From Antitrichia curtipendula (taxonomy: Eukaryota; Streptophyta; Bryopsida; Hypnales; Leucodontaceae), in contig OX579639.1 of assembly GCA_951230915.1 (NCBI GenBank), forward strand, positions 23,436,001-23,500,000: DNA of 64,000 nt, in the 5' to 3' direction. Under the pieces are notes generated by a model. That model did not search any database and was not told where the DNA came from. It was given only the letters and a program-made list of their open reading frames with translations. Positions 36,236 through 47,234 of this stretch are shown here, piece by piece. Within the stretch, counting starts at the first letter, position 1. Every line of letters begins with the position of its first letter. The translations under genes and the position numbers were made by a program.

Positions 36236-36824
36236 TTAACCCCTAAAGCCCTGAGGGTGTTTTTTTGTCAAAAAGTACTCAAAACTATCACTTTTGTTGT
36301 ATTCACTTAAGGAAACCAATTTTTTTGTTTTTTTGAAAATTTAACCGTAGGATCTTGTACTTAAATTTTTTGAGATCATGTAGTAAAAGTTTCATCAAAT
36401 TTCATTGTACGGATTGGAAGATATTAGCTTTCAAAGTCGAACAAAAAGTTTTTTTTTAAGAAGATGCTTAAATTGCCCCAAAAAATAAGATTGTCCATAA
36501 CTTTCTCATCCCTAGTCCAAATAGAATGAATCAAAGCTTCATGTATAGCTAAAAACATAATCTTTTAGGAAAAAAAATAATAAAAATAATAATTTTGACT
36601 TTTTTTAATTTTTTGGGGCTGCTCGCCAATCTCCATTTCTTGCTCATTGTGCCATAACTTTTTCATCCGGCATCCAATTGAAACAAAAATCATATATCCA
36701 CAAAGCTCTTGCAAAGCTACAGAACCTCAAAAAATCTCAAAAAATTCACTTCAAATTGAGAGAATAGGAACCTACCCGGACCTAAATTGTCCCCCGAGGG
36801 GACAAGCGGGGTTTTAGGAGTTAA
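36236..36824 (+). mobile_element. TTAA-flanked terminal-inverted-repeat element, ~589 bp
   Basis: The left edge is TTAACCCCTAAAGCCCTGAG. The right edge, reverse complemented, is TTAACTCCTAAAACCCCGC. The interior keeps family words (CCGTAGGATCTTGTA near 36345 and GGAAGATATTAGCTTTC near 36415) also present at 49240-49320, but has a large difference in length. It has no coding frame and is a diverged or internally deleted member of the family. Confidence 0.7.
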
Positions 36825-37993
36825 ACAATACTTAAAGGAAAAAATTGGTAACATCTCATGAATGGGTTAATTAAGGATATCCACAACATATTTGTGCACC
36901 CATACATGCAATAATGATCAATATTTGAAGGCCAATTTTAGATGCCTTTCTTCAACAACAAAGTACACACAAGTTCATTTGCATCAATTCATTCTCTTTA
37001 GAATGAAGTTCGTTTGTTCAACTTTTTCACTGTAAGCATGGAAATTCAGTGATTCATGCTATAAATGTTCTACATTAGTGAAATTAGTTTTTCCACCTAA
37101 TTATTCAACTTTGTATCAACAGGAATATAGTGGTAGAAATTTCATTTTTTTTTATTGTTTAAAGACTTTACATTATGAATTTTTTTTTGTGAGTATTCTT
37201 CAATTATAAATATGATAGTTGACGAGAGAGATTTTCAACGGTTTGGATATGGATCAGAGTACAAGGAAGAGACATAAGATGGAATAGAAAACACTAGCCA
37301 ATTTGATAATTTGAAAGTTATACAAAAAGCCTAGTACTTTGAGACGTGAACTTTGAGACAAGATTTATGAAGATAAGAATTAGAATGGATGCATTTAGAG
37401 TTGTATGCTTAAAATTTTGAATTGTGATATTCCTATTTCAATTTACAAAACTAAACTATAGATTGTAGTTACATACGACGTATAGATCTCAGAGGATTTT
37501 TTGGATTTTGAATCAATTAATTGTGAAATTGTTGGTATTGATTTCTTTGTTGTATCTGAGAAATGCTATTTTATCAAGTCTATCTTTCTTCTTGCCGTTT
37601 TCCTTATATAATTATTCACTAGCAATAGGCACAAGAATAGCATTAGTGGAGGCACAAGAGATGCTTCAAATAAAAGATTTTCAATATTACTTTCATTAGA
37701 GAAAACATGGGGCTTCCAGAGGACCGCTCCATAGTCGTCCAAAGACCTTGCAGTTTAGTTTAGTTTTTGATGACACATGATTTTTTCCCCTATACATGCC
37801 CACCTGAAGTTTTGTTGTCAGATTTTGGCAATGGTTTAAAATGTAAAAACAAAGGACTAAAAAATCAGGATTAAGATATTGTAATGTGCCTTAACCTTGA
37901 TTTTTTAACACTTTGTATTTAACACTAAATTATGCCAAAATAAGAAAATGTCCCCAAATTATAAAATGACCATCATCCACATTTTTTTTGGAA

Positions 37994-38014
37994 GGGGGGG
38001 GGGGGGGGGGGGGG
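37994..38014 (+). repeat. Homopolymer of 21 G
   Basis: An uninterrupted run of 21 guanines in otherwise AT-rich DNA. It can form a G-quadruplex and is also a common place for sequencing length errors. A second run of 18 G lies at 63902-63919. Confidence 0.95.
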
Positions 38015-38213
38015 CGATGTTTGAAGGACTAACTTCATTGACAATTTGAGAATTACAAGATGAAAAGAGGGAGTCTTTATGGAATTGGGTTTGTGGCTTA
38101 TTGGCAAATGAGTGAAGATATATATCCCACATGGGTTGTAAACTCTACCACAAGCTCAATTCCCTAAATACCTCTTCTTCTCATCCTATAACTTACAAAT
38201 TAAGTTCATTTTG

Positions 38214-38300
38214 GTTTCAAATAAGCCAAATTAAGTGGCTATTGAAGCTAGTTGCCAATGGCAACTAGCTTCAATAGCCATTAATTGGCTTATTTGAAAC
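38214..38300. repeat. Near-perfect 87-bp palindrome
   Basis: The left half runs from GTTTCAAATAAGCC to GCTAGTTGCCA. The right half is its reverse complement, with only one or two indels, and there is almost no spacer (centre about 38257). A second, weaker hairpin follows at about 38312-38385 (AGTGAAGTCAAATTA paired with TAATTTGACTTCATT). Both lie within the CATTAG-family element. Confidence 0.85.
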
Positions 38301-40107
38301 TAATTATTTTTCAGTGAAGTCAAATTAAATCCAATTAAGCCAAATTTTGTGTCTTCATTGCATATAATTTGACTTCATTGAAAAAAGATTATGTTTAAAC
38401 ATTGCTTGTAATATTAAAAGTGCGGATACAATAGTTCAAGTGTTTAAAAAAATAAAAATAAAAATTTCAAATACATTTTTTTTCTGTGAAAATAATCATG
38501 GCCTGACTATTTTCGTGAAAGTCAGTTGGTCCAACTACTCACTTTGGCCACTTTCTCGATTGTCAGACCGACCTTTTAATAGCTTGGTTTGGTCACTTTC
38601 TAGCATCCCTCCGAAGGCCCTTGATTTTATCTAATGCTTCATTACTTTTTGTGAAAACTCAAGATTTGTTGGTTGGTTAATCCTCTTGATAAGTGGGGAG
38701 ACTTTTGAAAATTCACCATCTATGAAGCTAGATGCTCACCAATATGTACCCCACTTTTTGGTGATAGTAGATTTGAAATCATCAAGAAGTAAGATTATTT
38801 TCTTTGACATTATCATTAGCTATCACTAGGTAATGGATTGATTATCTTAGACTAGATATGAGACACAATATAAATATATTAGAGCCATCAATACACAAAT
38901 TTGTTGATAACTAAATACATATTCAAGACAATAAATTGGTTTCTACCATATTATTGAGGTAACTACTTTTTATTTTGTGATGTATGGATGTCATATGCAT
39001 AATATGAAAAAATTTCACTACAAGGTGAAAACCCCCCTTAAAGTTGGGTCAATGGAGAGTGTATGGAACATTAACTTAGTACGTCTTCTAAGCAATGGAC
39101 TCCTAAATGTTTTCTTGGTCAATTATTAGTTAAACAATCCTAAATGAAAGGAGGGAAGTACCTCCAAATCATCCAATTATGTGCCCTAAAATCCCCAAAT
39201 CATCTTAACACATGTTTTGAAAGGATAAAATAACCTCTTACATAAAAATCACTCTAAAATGCCTAATTTGAATCCTAAATGATCTAAATTGCACTGTAAA
39301 AACTAATCACAATACAACTCACTCTTATTAGCTATCTAACAATAAGCATGCATTGATCCATGGACCTCACCAAAGTCCTTAGATCCAATGCTAACACATT
39401 CAACTCTTCATTTTAGGCAATTGAAATATTTATTTTTAAGCGATCATTTCAACAATCCAACCTTAATTTATATCCAATTGGGGCAATGCTTCCATATGAG
39501 CCCTAAAAATCCTAAAAAATAAAATTTGTTAATTATGCATTATTTTTAGGCATTCACATTATATTATCTCATAAAAAATATACTTACACATGCAAAATCA
39601 AATATGAATTGTAATCATCATTACATTAAAATTTAGTTGAAATCACAAGAACAATGAGAGACACAACATCGTTCACTGATAAGGTAGTTGACCTCTCTTT
39701 AAAAAAAAAAATGCCATTGCTTCATCCATGCTTCAAATTGGACAAGATTGGTCTCTATGAAAATAAACCTTAAAAATCCAACTCCTCCTAAAATTCAGCT
39801 CAATCTACCATTTCGTCCTTCTGATTTCATGTCTAAAAGTTGTCCCTTCTAATTGCAGTGGTAACATATCCTCGACATGTGTCGGGATCTTGGAGGTTGA
39901 CCAATGTAAATCATCATATTAGTTCATATTATATAAAATAAAAAATATAAACAATGTTTGTGAATTTACAAGTCCGAAAGTGTTGGTACTCCAAATTAAA
40001 TCATAACTATGAATTAGGGAGTTTTTTATTAGATAATGATAGGAACTTTAAGGATTTACGGTGAAAATCTTTAAAATGAAATTAGGAGGAAACAAAGAAA
40101 AAATTCT

Positions 40108-40690
40108 AGGAAAAAATAGGGGTTTAAAACTAAAAAGACTCTAAGCAAGATTTGATAAAATAACCAAATTAGACAACTAGTAAAATGTTTGAAAAAAGGA
40201 AAACAAAACTCTACAAATGAAAAATGATATTAGAAAAAAAAAAATAGAAATTATAAAACATAAAAAAATAAAAAACAAAAAATAAAAAGTACAAAAATTA
40301 TTAAAAATAAATAAAAAATAAAATACTATAAGTAGGAAATGAAGTTAATAGTAAAATGAAAACCATAAAAACAAATAATAAACATGAAAGAACACAAAAC
40401 AAGTTGGTGGACTTAAAACTATTACTACTAGAATACTAGATTAGTGAAGGAACCACTAAAGTAAGATAGAAACAATAAAATTGGAAAAAAAAATCCAATA
40501 ATTTAGAGGGATTTATACTAAAATAGCATAGATTATGCCAAATTAATGCAGTTTTCACTAATTTGGCACATTTTACACTAAATTAGCATTTTTACAATAA
40601 AGTAGTGATGGATGAACATGATTACAAAAAATAATACGTTAGGGGGTGGGTATTAGCAAAATTAGGGTTGCAAGCTCTCTCTCTCCTCTC
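40108..40690 (-). repeat. Inverted copy of the repeat at 45172-45845
   Basis: Read on the minus strand this segment follows 45172-45845 in order: a GAGAGAGAG tract, TTAGGGATGGATGAA-like sequence, a block of short CACTAATTTAG/TTAGTGT units, an A- or T-rich block, and AGTTTTAAA(C/T)CCC(C/T)ATTTTT-like sequence at the far end. The two copies face opposite directions about 5 kb apart. The open frame at 40639-40872 has no recognised domain. Confidence 0.7.
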
Positions 40691-41450
40691 TTCCAAATTT
40701 TGTGTCTTTGTGTGTTTGGAAGAGCTTGGGAGCAATGGTTGGTGAAAAACAAACTAAAAATGTTAGGATATTGAGGACAATGTTTTAGAATAAAAGGTAG
40801 GACAATTTTTCTATTCCTATTCCTTTCGATTCCATTGAGTGTTCTACATTTTCTTGTCTTCCCATATTCCAAGAGTTTACTATTGATTTTATTGGTAAGA
40901 CATTAAACGTTGCCGCAATAATTGTTTCATATTTTGGCATGCTTAATCATGTGGTTCTTAGCCATTTCCTACTCTTAGGTGCGTGTGTCTCTTCGTGTAA
41001 AAATTGTTGTGTGGCTATTTTCTCCACCAATTCATTTTCATCTCTGAATCTTATTGTTTATCTGGTGTATTTCTTTAGTTCATTCTTTTTTCTATCCAAA
41101 TTCTCCTCTCTGGATGTTCTCATTATTTTTAAGTTTCCCCTTCTTTTTAGATCTCCATTATGAGTGTGAGCCTTAAATATTCCATCTATTGTTATTCTCA
41201 TCTCAAGCGATTGGCATGTATGATATAAATACACCATGTAATCATGTACATTTTTCCTTTCCTTCTTCCTCGTGTCCCTATTTTCTTTCTTACTTTTGGA
41301 TCTATTCTTGTAGGTTTACAATATGCAAGACTTTTGGTTTATGTATTTATATCTCATATTGGCTCTTCATATGTTACGTTTCAGTTCAAATTTTTAAAAT
41401 TTTTGAGGGTTGATTGGTATCCCGGTCACTATCTTCATTTCCTCTACCAT

Positions 41451-42518
41451 CACTAGTAGAAAAACAGTGTTAAAATTAACAAAACATCAACAAATTTTTT
41501 GATTTGCATACTGCATTGTCCATTTTCACAATTTTTTGGTGATTTCGTAAAAACTGCCCAAATCAACAAAAAAATTTGTTAATTTGGGTACTACATTGTT
41601 AAATTAACAAAAAATCAACACTTTTTTGTTAATTTTGACTAAAAAAATTCTCAAGTAAATTTTTTTATTTAAAAAAATGTGTAAATTATCATAGTCAGTA
41701 TTCTATAAATAGTTTATTTTTGGAATAAATAAATAAATCATTCCCAATTTGGTAATTTTCAAAGTCAGCAGACTTCAAAGACCATTTAGGCATAGAAAAA
41801 CAACCTTTTTTTTAAAACTTTGAACTAAGAAAAGTTGCTATATACAAGTATCTTTCAACTTCAAAAATTCGTTTGCAATTTTAAGTCTCCAATCAAAAGT
41901 TATGACTAAATTTCAGAGAGGGATTCCATTGAATTTTTTTTGACGTTATGAAAGACCCTCCTTGAAATTTAGTCATAACTTTTGATTGGAGACTTAAAAT
42001 TGCAAACGGATTTTTGGAGATGAAAGATTCTTTTATTTAGCAGCTTTTCTTAGTTCAAAGTTTAAGAAAGAAAGATGTTTTCCTATGCTTAAATGGCCTT
42101 CGGAATCTGCTGTCTTTAACAAAAAAAGGAAAAAAAAACACTTTAACTAGATAAAATAAAATAAAAATTCACACACATGCATGTGTATGTGTGGTGCATT
42201 GGTTTGAACCTTGCACCCCAAGAGTGGGGTGCAAGGTTCAAACCCAACCGGCAACCCCAAATGGGGGGCCACGTGGCGGGCTGTCTGCATGGCGGATTGC
42301 TCGTGTGGTAGTGCCACGTGGCAGTTTTTCATTGGTCTAATTTAGAAAAAAATTGATTTTCAAAAGAAAAATTTAGTGCCCAAATTAACAAAAAACTAAC
42401 AAAAAAATCAACAGTTTTGCATTAAAAAGTACCCAAATTAACACGTCAAAATCAACAAAAAAATCAACACTTTTGTATTGATTTTTGTTGATTTGGGCAC
42501 TGTTTTTTTCTACTTGTG
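41451..42518. mobile_element. Non-autonomous CACTA transposon, 1068 bp, target duplication CAT
   Basis: The left end is CACTAGTAGAAAAACAGTG. The right end, reverse complemented, is CACAAGTAGAAAAAAACAGT. The trinucleotide CAT precedes the first base (41448-41450) and follows the last (42519-42521). The terminal sequence and 3-bp duplication are those of plant CACTA (En/Spm) elements. Sub-terminal regions carry many direct and inverted AA(A)TCAACAAAAA and CCAAATTAAC words, as expected of TNP-type binding repeats. The interior holds a 350-bp foldback and a perfect short hairpin at about 42200-42245, but no transposase. Confidence 0.9.
41765..42115. repeat. Foldback module inside the CACTA element
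   Basis: Two arms of ~170 bases pair around 41937. They contain AAAATTCGTTTGCAATTTTA, then GTCTCCAATCAAAAGTTATGACTAAATTTC, and the reverse complements of both. The same module, diverged, is found at 44345-44720 in an unrelated element and, partly, at 2370-2640. Confidence 0.85.
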
Positions 42519-43089
42519 CATGTATTTGAATAGTGTTTTTACTTGTAGGTCCCGGTTATGGATGTATGCGTATGAGGTGTTAACTAGCATTGAATTCCGG
42601 ATGGTTCTAAAGTTATATAATCTTAAGCCCAAGTAATTCGTATTCATTTCTAGTTGTCTTTTCCTTCTTCTTGATGACTACCTTAGAATTCTTCATGCTG
42701 CTCTATGTTGGATCCTTGTGGCCTCATCTAAAATGTAGTTTAGTGGCGGGTTCATTGGGCATAGGGTTTCTATAAGTGGCTTTGCTGCTTGGTACATAGA
42801 GTATAATTTTTCTGTATAGTATAGTTTTTGGGTCTAAGATGCATTTAGTCGTGCTACTCTTGACTTATATTTTTCCAGTGTTCTTTTCTTGTCATGTGTT
42901 GTCTCTCTTTCACCATTTGTTCCAGGTGGTAAGGTAATTTTTTTGTTGGTGACACTTGAAGGCTGAGGCCCTTACCTTGTGTTCTTCAAAGTATTTGAAT
43001 GCTTCTGAGCCTTCAGGCTTGGATATCGCTTGTCCGCAAAGATTGAAGTTGTCTAATATAAGTTCTTCTCATTTGTGCCTTATGAACCT

Positions 43090-43390
43090 TCGCCCCCCAT
43101 ATGTGCATTTGTAGATCCCAAGTTCATTCTTGGCCAGTTTGTAAAGTCGCTTTGAATGGTTCCATCTTCTTTATGTCTTCTTCAGTATCCGCGAACCTTA
43201 CTTCATCGTCCATGTCTGCAATTGCATATTTTTTGCATTCTTTAGCAATCTTATTGCTACTGTTTCATTTATCACCGCAAATGTAAGAAGACTGATTGTG
43301 TTGCCTTGTGCTACTCCTCTTGTGATTGAAATCACATTTGTTGCCTCCTCGTTTACTATCAATCTCATTTGGTTCCCGTTTGCCATTTTT
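43090..43390 (-). pseudogene. Non-LTR (LINE-like) reverse transcriptase relic
   Basis: On the minus strand one frame reads VISITRGVAQGNTISLLTFA, which resembles the RGV-QG-PLSP-LFA motif of LINE reverse transcriptases. It ends in a stop near 43198. A neighbouring frame then continues with AIADMDDE, a damaged YADD catalytic box, and RFADTEEDIKKMEPFKATLQ, typical of the segment after YADD. At least one frameshift separates the halves, and the upstream palm and endonuclease regions are not recognisable. It is inactive. The assignment rests on motif resemblance only. Confidence 0.6.
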
Positions 43391-43894
43391 TCCTACATTT
43401 GTTTCAAATTAAGCAAATGAAAAGGAAGTCGATAGTCTTCATAATGAGTCTAAGTAGTAGTGCCATAACTGTTTCTTTGGATCTATTGCAGCGGGTCCTA
43501 ATTGCAACGGCAATAGATCCTCCTCATATAAAATTGATTTTCTTAATTTCGTCTTTGTTCCAAATTTGGTGAACTATAGCTTTTTGTAAAGCTAACTTCA
43601 AGGTGCACCATTCTTCTAAGATTCAGTTCCATTCAATTCTCCGTACTCCCGCAATCGCCCTTACAAGTTGGCAATCCAATCTCATTCAAAAAAATGAGAT
43701 TACGACGTTTCTCTCATTCTCAAGTGAATTTTCAATCTGATCTAAAAAATCTTCATATTTCACCCATTTTTTTTCTCACATGGTAAAAATCTACTCGACA
43801 AATTGTTCTAATCTTCCATGTAGCTCATTTTCTTATTTTTTCTAACATTTTTACTTCATCTTTCACCACATCTTCACAAACTCTCCAAAACAAA

Positions 43895-45151
43895 CATTAT
43901 AGAAAATCTCAAGCTTCCAGAAGGCCGCTCTAGAGTAGTTGAAAGGGTCCCCAATTACATTTAAATTTGCTTAAAGATTGGGTTTTTCCTATAGTTGCTC
44001 ACCTTGCATTGCGGTGTCAAATGACTATCAGTGGTTCAAAATCCAAGTAAATGATATTAAATAATCAAGGTTTAAGTATTGTAATATACATTATCCCTAA
44101 TTATTGCATATCCTGTACTCTAACCAAATTTTAGAGAAAAAAAAGAAGAGTCGAAATCAATCCAACATCTACCATCAATAGCATTTTTAATGTCAATATT
44201 AGGCACAATCCATTGATAGATGGTCTAAATGAAGGATGAAGTGGTTGATTTTATAGAGAAATCAATTGTCCATGGTGAATCCTTAAAGGATATGAGATAT
44301 TTTGAAGAGAGATCACTCATTGTCAAATGCAAAAATTGTGTTCAGAGTCGAATTTAAGACCCATTTAGGCATAATAGAATAATTTTTTTCAAAAATCTTT
44401 GAACTAAAGAAAGTTGAAGATTCAATCTAGTTTTTATCTCCAAAAATCCGTTTGAGGTCTAGAGACTCCAATAAAAAGTTATGGACAAAAATCTAAAAGA
44501 AATTAGATAGAAAATTTTCTTTGACATTTAAACACCTTCTCTGAATTTTTTCCATAACTTTTTATTAGAGTTTCTAAACCTCAAAATGATTTTTGGAGAT
44601 GAAAACTAAATTGACTCTACAATTTTTTTTAATTCAAAGTTTTTTGAAAAAAATATTTTCTATTATGCCTAAATAGGGTTTGAAATTTGACTTTGAACAC
44701 AATTTTTGATTTTCACTTAACTAAGAGCGGTTGTGCTCCTACTAATTCTAATTTTTATATCCCAAATAGATTGTTTTACCTACTATTACCCCACTTGTAC
44801 AAATATTTTTCCTTCTCAACTTTGTACAAGCTATACTAAGTGACTTATGAAGCCAATTTATAATCCTTAGTATTACTAGTTTTCTTGTCTATTAGCTTCA
44901 AAATCCACTTTATTTTGGTTAATTTGACTGAATTTGATTAATTTGTCAATTGATCACCCTGTACGATTATGTTTGTGAATATTAAACATACCTCTACTAC
45001 AGTCTCATTATCATCCTTTGCAAAATTATGACATCCTTCGCGAAACTCACTCAATCTGACTATGCACTATGGCTACATGCCTACTTTTAAGGAATAGATT
45101 GGTTTGGTCACTCTAGAGCGGCCCTCTTGAGGCTTGCAATTTTTTCTAATG
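43895..45151. mobile_element. Terminal-inverted-repeat element, CATTAG... family, ~1257 bp
   Basis: The left end (CATTATAGAAAATCTCAAGC, then TTCCAGAAGGCCGCTCTAGAG) is matched by the reverse complement of the right end (CATTAGAAAAAATTGCAAGC, then CTCAAGAGGGCCGCTCTAGAG). That gives an imperfect terminal repeat of about 45 bases sharing the exact word GGCCGCTCTAGAGT. It contains the foldback module at 44345-44720 and aligns in part with 37694-38636 and 2215-2730. No transposase or clear target duplication is seen. Confidence 0.65.
44345..44720. repeat. Foldback module inside the CATTAG-family element
   Basis: The left arm (CCCATTTAGGCATAATAGAA ... CTCCAAAAATCCGTTTGAGG ... CTCCAATAAAAAGTTATGGA) is mirrored by the right arm ending TTATGCCTAAATAGGG. 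It is the same module as at 41765-42115, in an element with different ends. Confidence 0.8.
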
Positions 45152-45171
45152 TCAAGCATACAAAAATTGAG

Positions 45172-45845
45172 AGAGAGAGCTTCAAACTTTAATTTTTCAT
45201 ATAACCAAACTCCCTAACGGAATAATGTTCATAATTAATTTCATCCATCCCTAATTTACTATTAATTCGCTAAATTAGTGTAAAAAACGTCAAATTAGTG
45301 CAAATTGCACTTAATTACTGTAATTCCACTAGTTTAAAGTAAAATGCGTTAATTTAGTGTTAACTGCACTATTTTAGTGTTAGATGCACTATTTTAGTGT
45401 ATAACCTCTATTTCAGTGTTTCTACCACTAATTTGGTATTTTCCTCACTATTCTAATATTCTAATAGTAGTTTTAATTACACTAACTTTTTGTGTTTTTT
45501 CTTATTTTTTATTTTTGTGATTTTCAATTTAGTTTTAGTTTTAGTTTTTACTTCTAGTTTTTTTTTGTTTTTAATTCATTTTTGCATTTTTGTATTTCCT
45601 ATCTTTTGATTTGCACTTTAATTATAATTCCATCTCTTATCTATGAGTTTTTTTGTTTTCATTTTTGTTTTGTACTTTTTATGTTTGTTATCTTTTTGAT
45701 TTTCAATTTAGTTCTAATTTCGTTTTCTTACTTAGTAATATTTTGGTTTTCATTAATCATCATTTTAACATTAGCATCATTTAATTACTCTACCAACTCT
45801 TGTTTAATATCTTTTTAGTTTTAAATCCCCATTTTTCTCCTAAAA
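45172..45845 (+). repeat. Repeat with internal ~20-bp minisatellite; inverted copy at 40108-40690
   Basis: Starts with GAGAGAGAG and then CCATCCCTAATTTACTATT. Next comes about 200 bases of short units of the form TTAGTGT(T/A)A...GCACTATT (45270-45460), then a T-rich block. Its order is mirrored on the other strand at 40108-40690. The 78-codon frame at 45582-45818 is a T-rich artefact. Confidence 0.7.
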
Positions 45846-47183
45846 TTTTGTATGTGTTGATTGTACTTAAAGTTGGATGTTGTCTAGTGTATGCTTGAAG
45901 TGACTGTATTGTGTTTACTAAGTAATCTTTAAGCATTGTGAGTGTTGTGGAAGAGCTCAAAGCTTGTTGTGTTTTGAAGAGAGAATTAATTATTGAGTTC
46001 ATAGATTATGTATTTGTTGTGTAAAAGTCCCAGTGATTGGGTGCTGTATGAAATTGTGTATCCAGTGATTGAACAATTGAATTTATAGCTTAAAACCGTA
46101 TTGTTATTTATGCGTTTGAATATGGATTAATAAAGAGAGAAAGAGAGAGCATTAGTATTCATAGTATTTTGTTTGAGAAGGCTTAAAACAATTGTGTAGT
46201 TGATAGTGAACTGGAGAAAGGATTATAGTTGGATTGTTTTGATAGTATGGCTTTAAGCAAATTAGTATAGACACACTATAAGCAAGTGTGAAGACTTCAA
46301 TTAATTGTGAATACTGAAGTACTAATTGTGGTTTGTTGTGCAATGAATGACGCTTTAAGCAGAATATTGTGAGCTTACACTTTAAGCAAATGCAATAGGA
46401 AATGAAGACTTATATGCTTAAAGCTATATATATTAAGCATGCTTTTTGCTTGAATTCGTCATACTAGAATAAGACGGGGATTGCACAATTGCTTTGTTGC
46501 ATCCATATGTGTTAGATGGATATTAGCTATAGGATATAGAGAGTGAATCTTTACCTGAAAATGAAGGCTAGTTTTGTTATATTTTCCATTAGGATCAAAT
46601 TATGAAACATTTCTATTTGTAAATGTGACTCCAGCCACTATACGTTATAATAACTGATCATTCTTTGGATATTGAACCCCTGTACTATAAACCTTTTCTG
46701 ACTAACATTCTCTACCAATCTTGCAAATATTGGAATTTGATAGTACAAAAGTTGCATACCTTAAATTGAAATTCAAACGGAAAAAATTAGTAGGGAAGGA
46801 TGTGGGTTTCATATTGGTTAATCATGCCTTGCATAGTCTTGCCTATATTTGTAGCTATAGTTCTCTATGTCAAAACTCTTCTACCTCCATGCATTGATTT
46901 GACTTTTGCTTTTTTAGGTCTAATTGGCTATTCTTCCTTATGGCATCAAAAGCTTCTTGAATGCAACCAAATGATTAGCTAAGTGCCTCTTTATTCTAGT
47001 ATATCTATAACTTTTGTATGCAATTGATTTCTTTGCTCTCATAAGCTGTTGTCAATGGCCCACTCAACTAATTTCTCAATCCAAAGATAATTGTATATTT
47101 CTTGAAGCCTTCAAAGAATCATATTCTTTAATTTTTACCTTGCCTATGCCAATCAATGTGACAAGGAAAAGTCATAAATGTCC

Positions 47184-47234
<51 letters not shown>

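Larger units (their letters stand above)
37694..38636. mobile_element. Terminal-inverted-repeat element, CATTAG... family, ~943 bp
   Basis: The left end is CATTAGAGAAAACATGG followed by GGCTTCCAGAGG. The right end, reverse complemented, is CATTAGATAAAATCAAGG followed by GCCTTCGGAGG. The first ~250 bases also align with 43900-44160 of a second copy, sharing AAGATATTGTAATGT-like and AACACTAAATTATG-like sequence. A 21-G run and a nested palindrome lie inside. No target duplication is evident and no transposase is encoded. Confidence 0.6.

Noticed and set aside
42225..42262. Possible tRNA gene (GGTTCAAACCC box)
   Set aside because: No A box, no cloverleaf and no anticodon arm at the right distance; the box is one arm of a short hairpin within a CACTA element.
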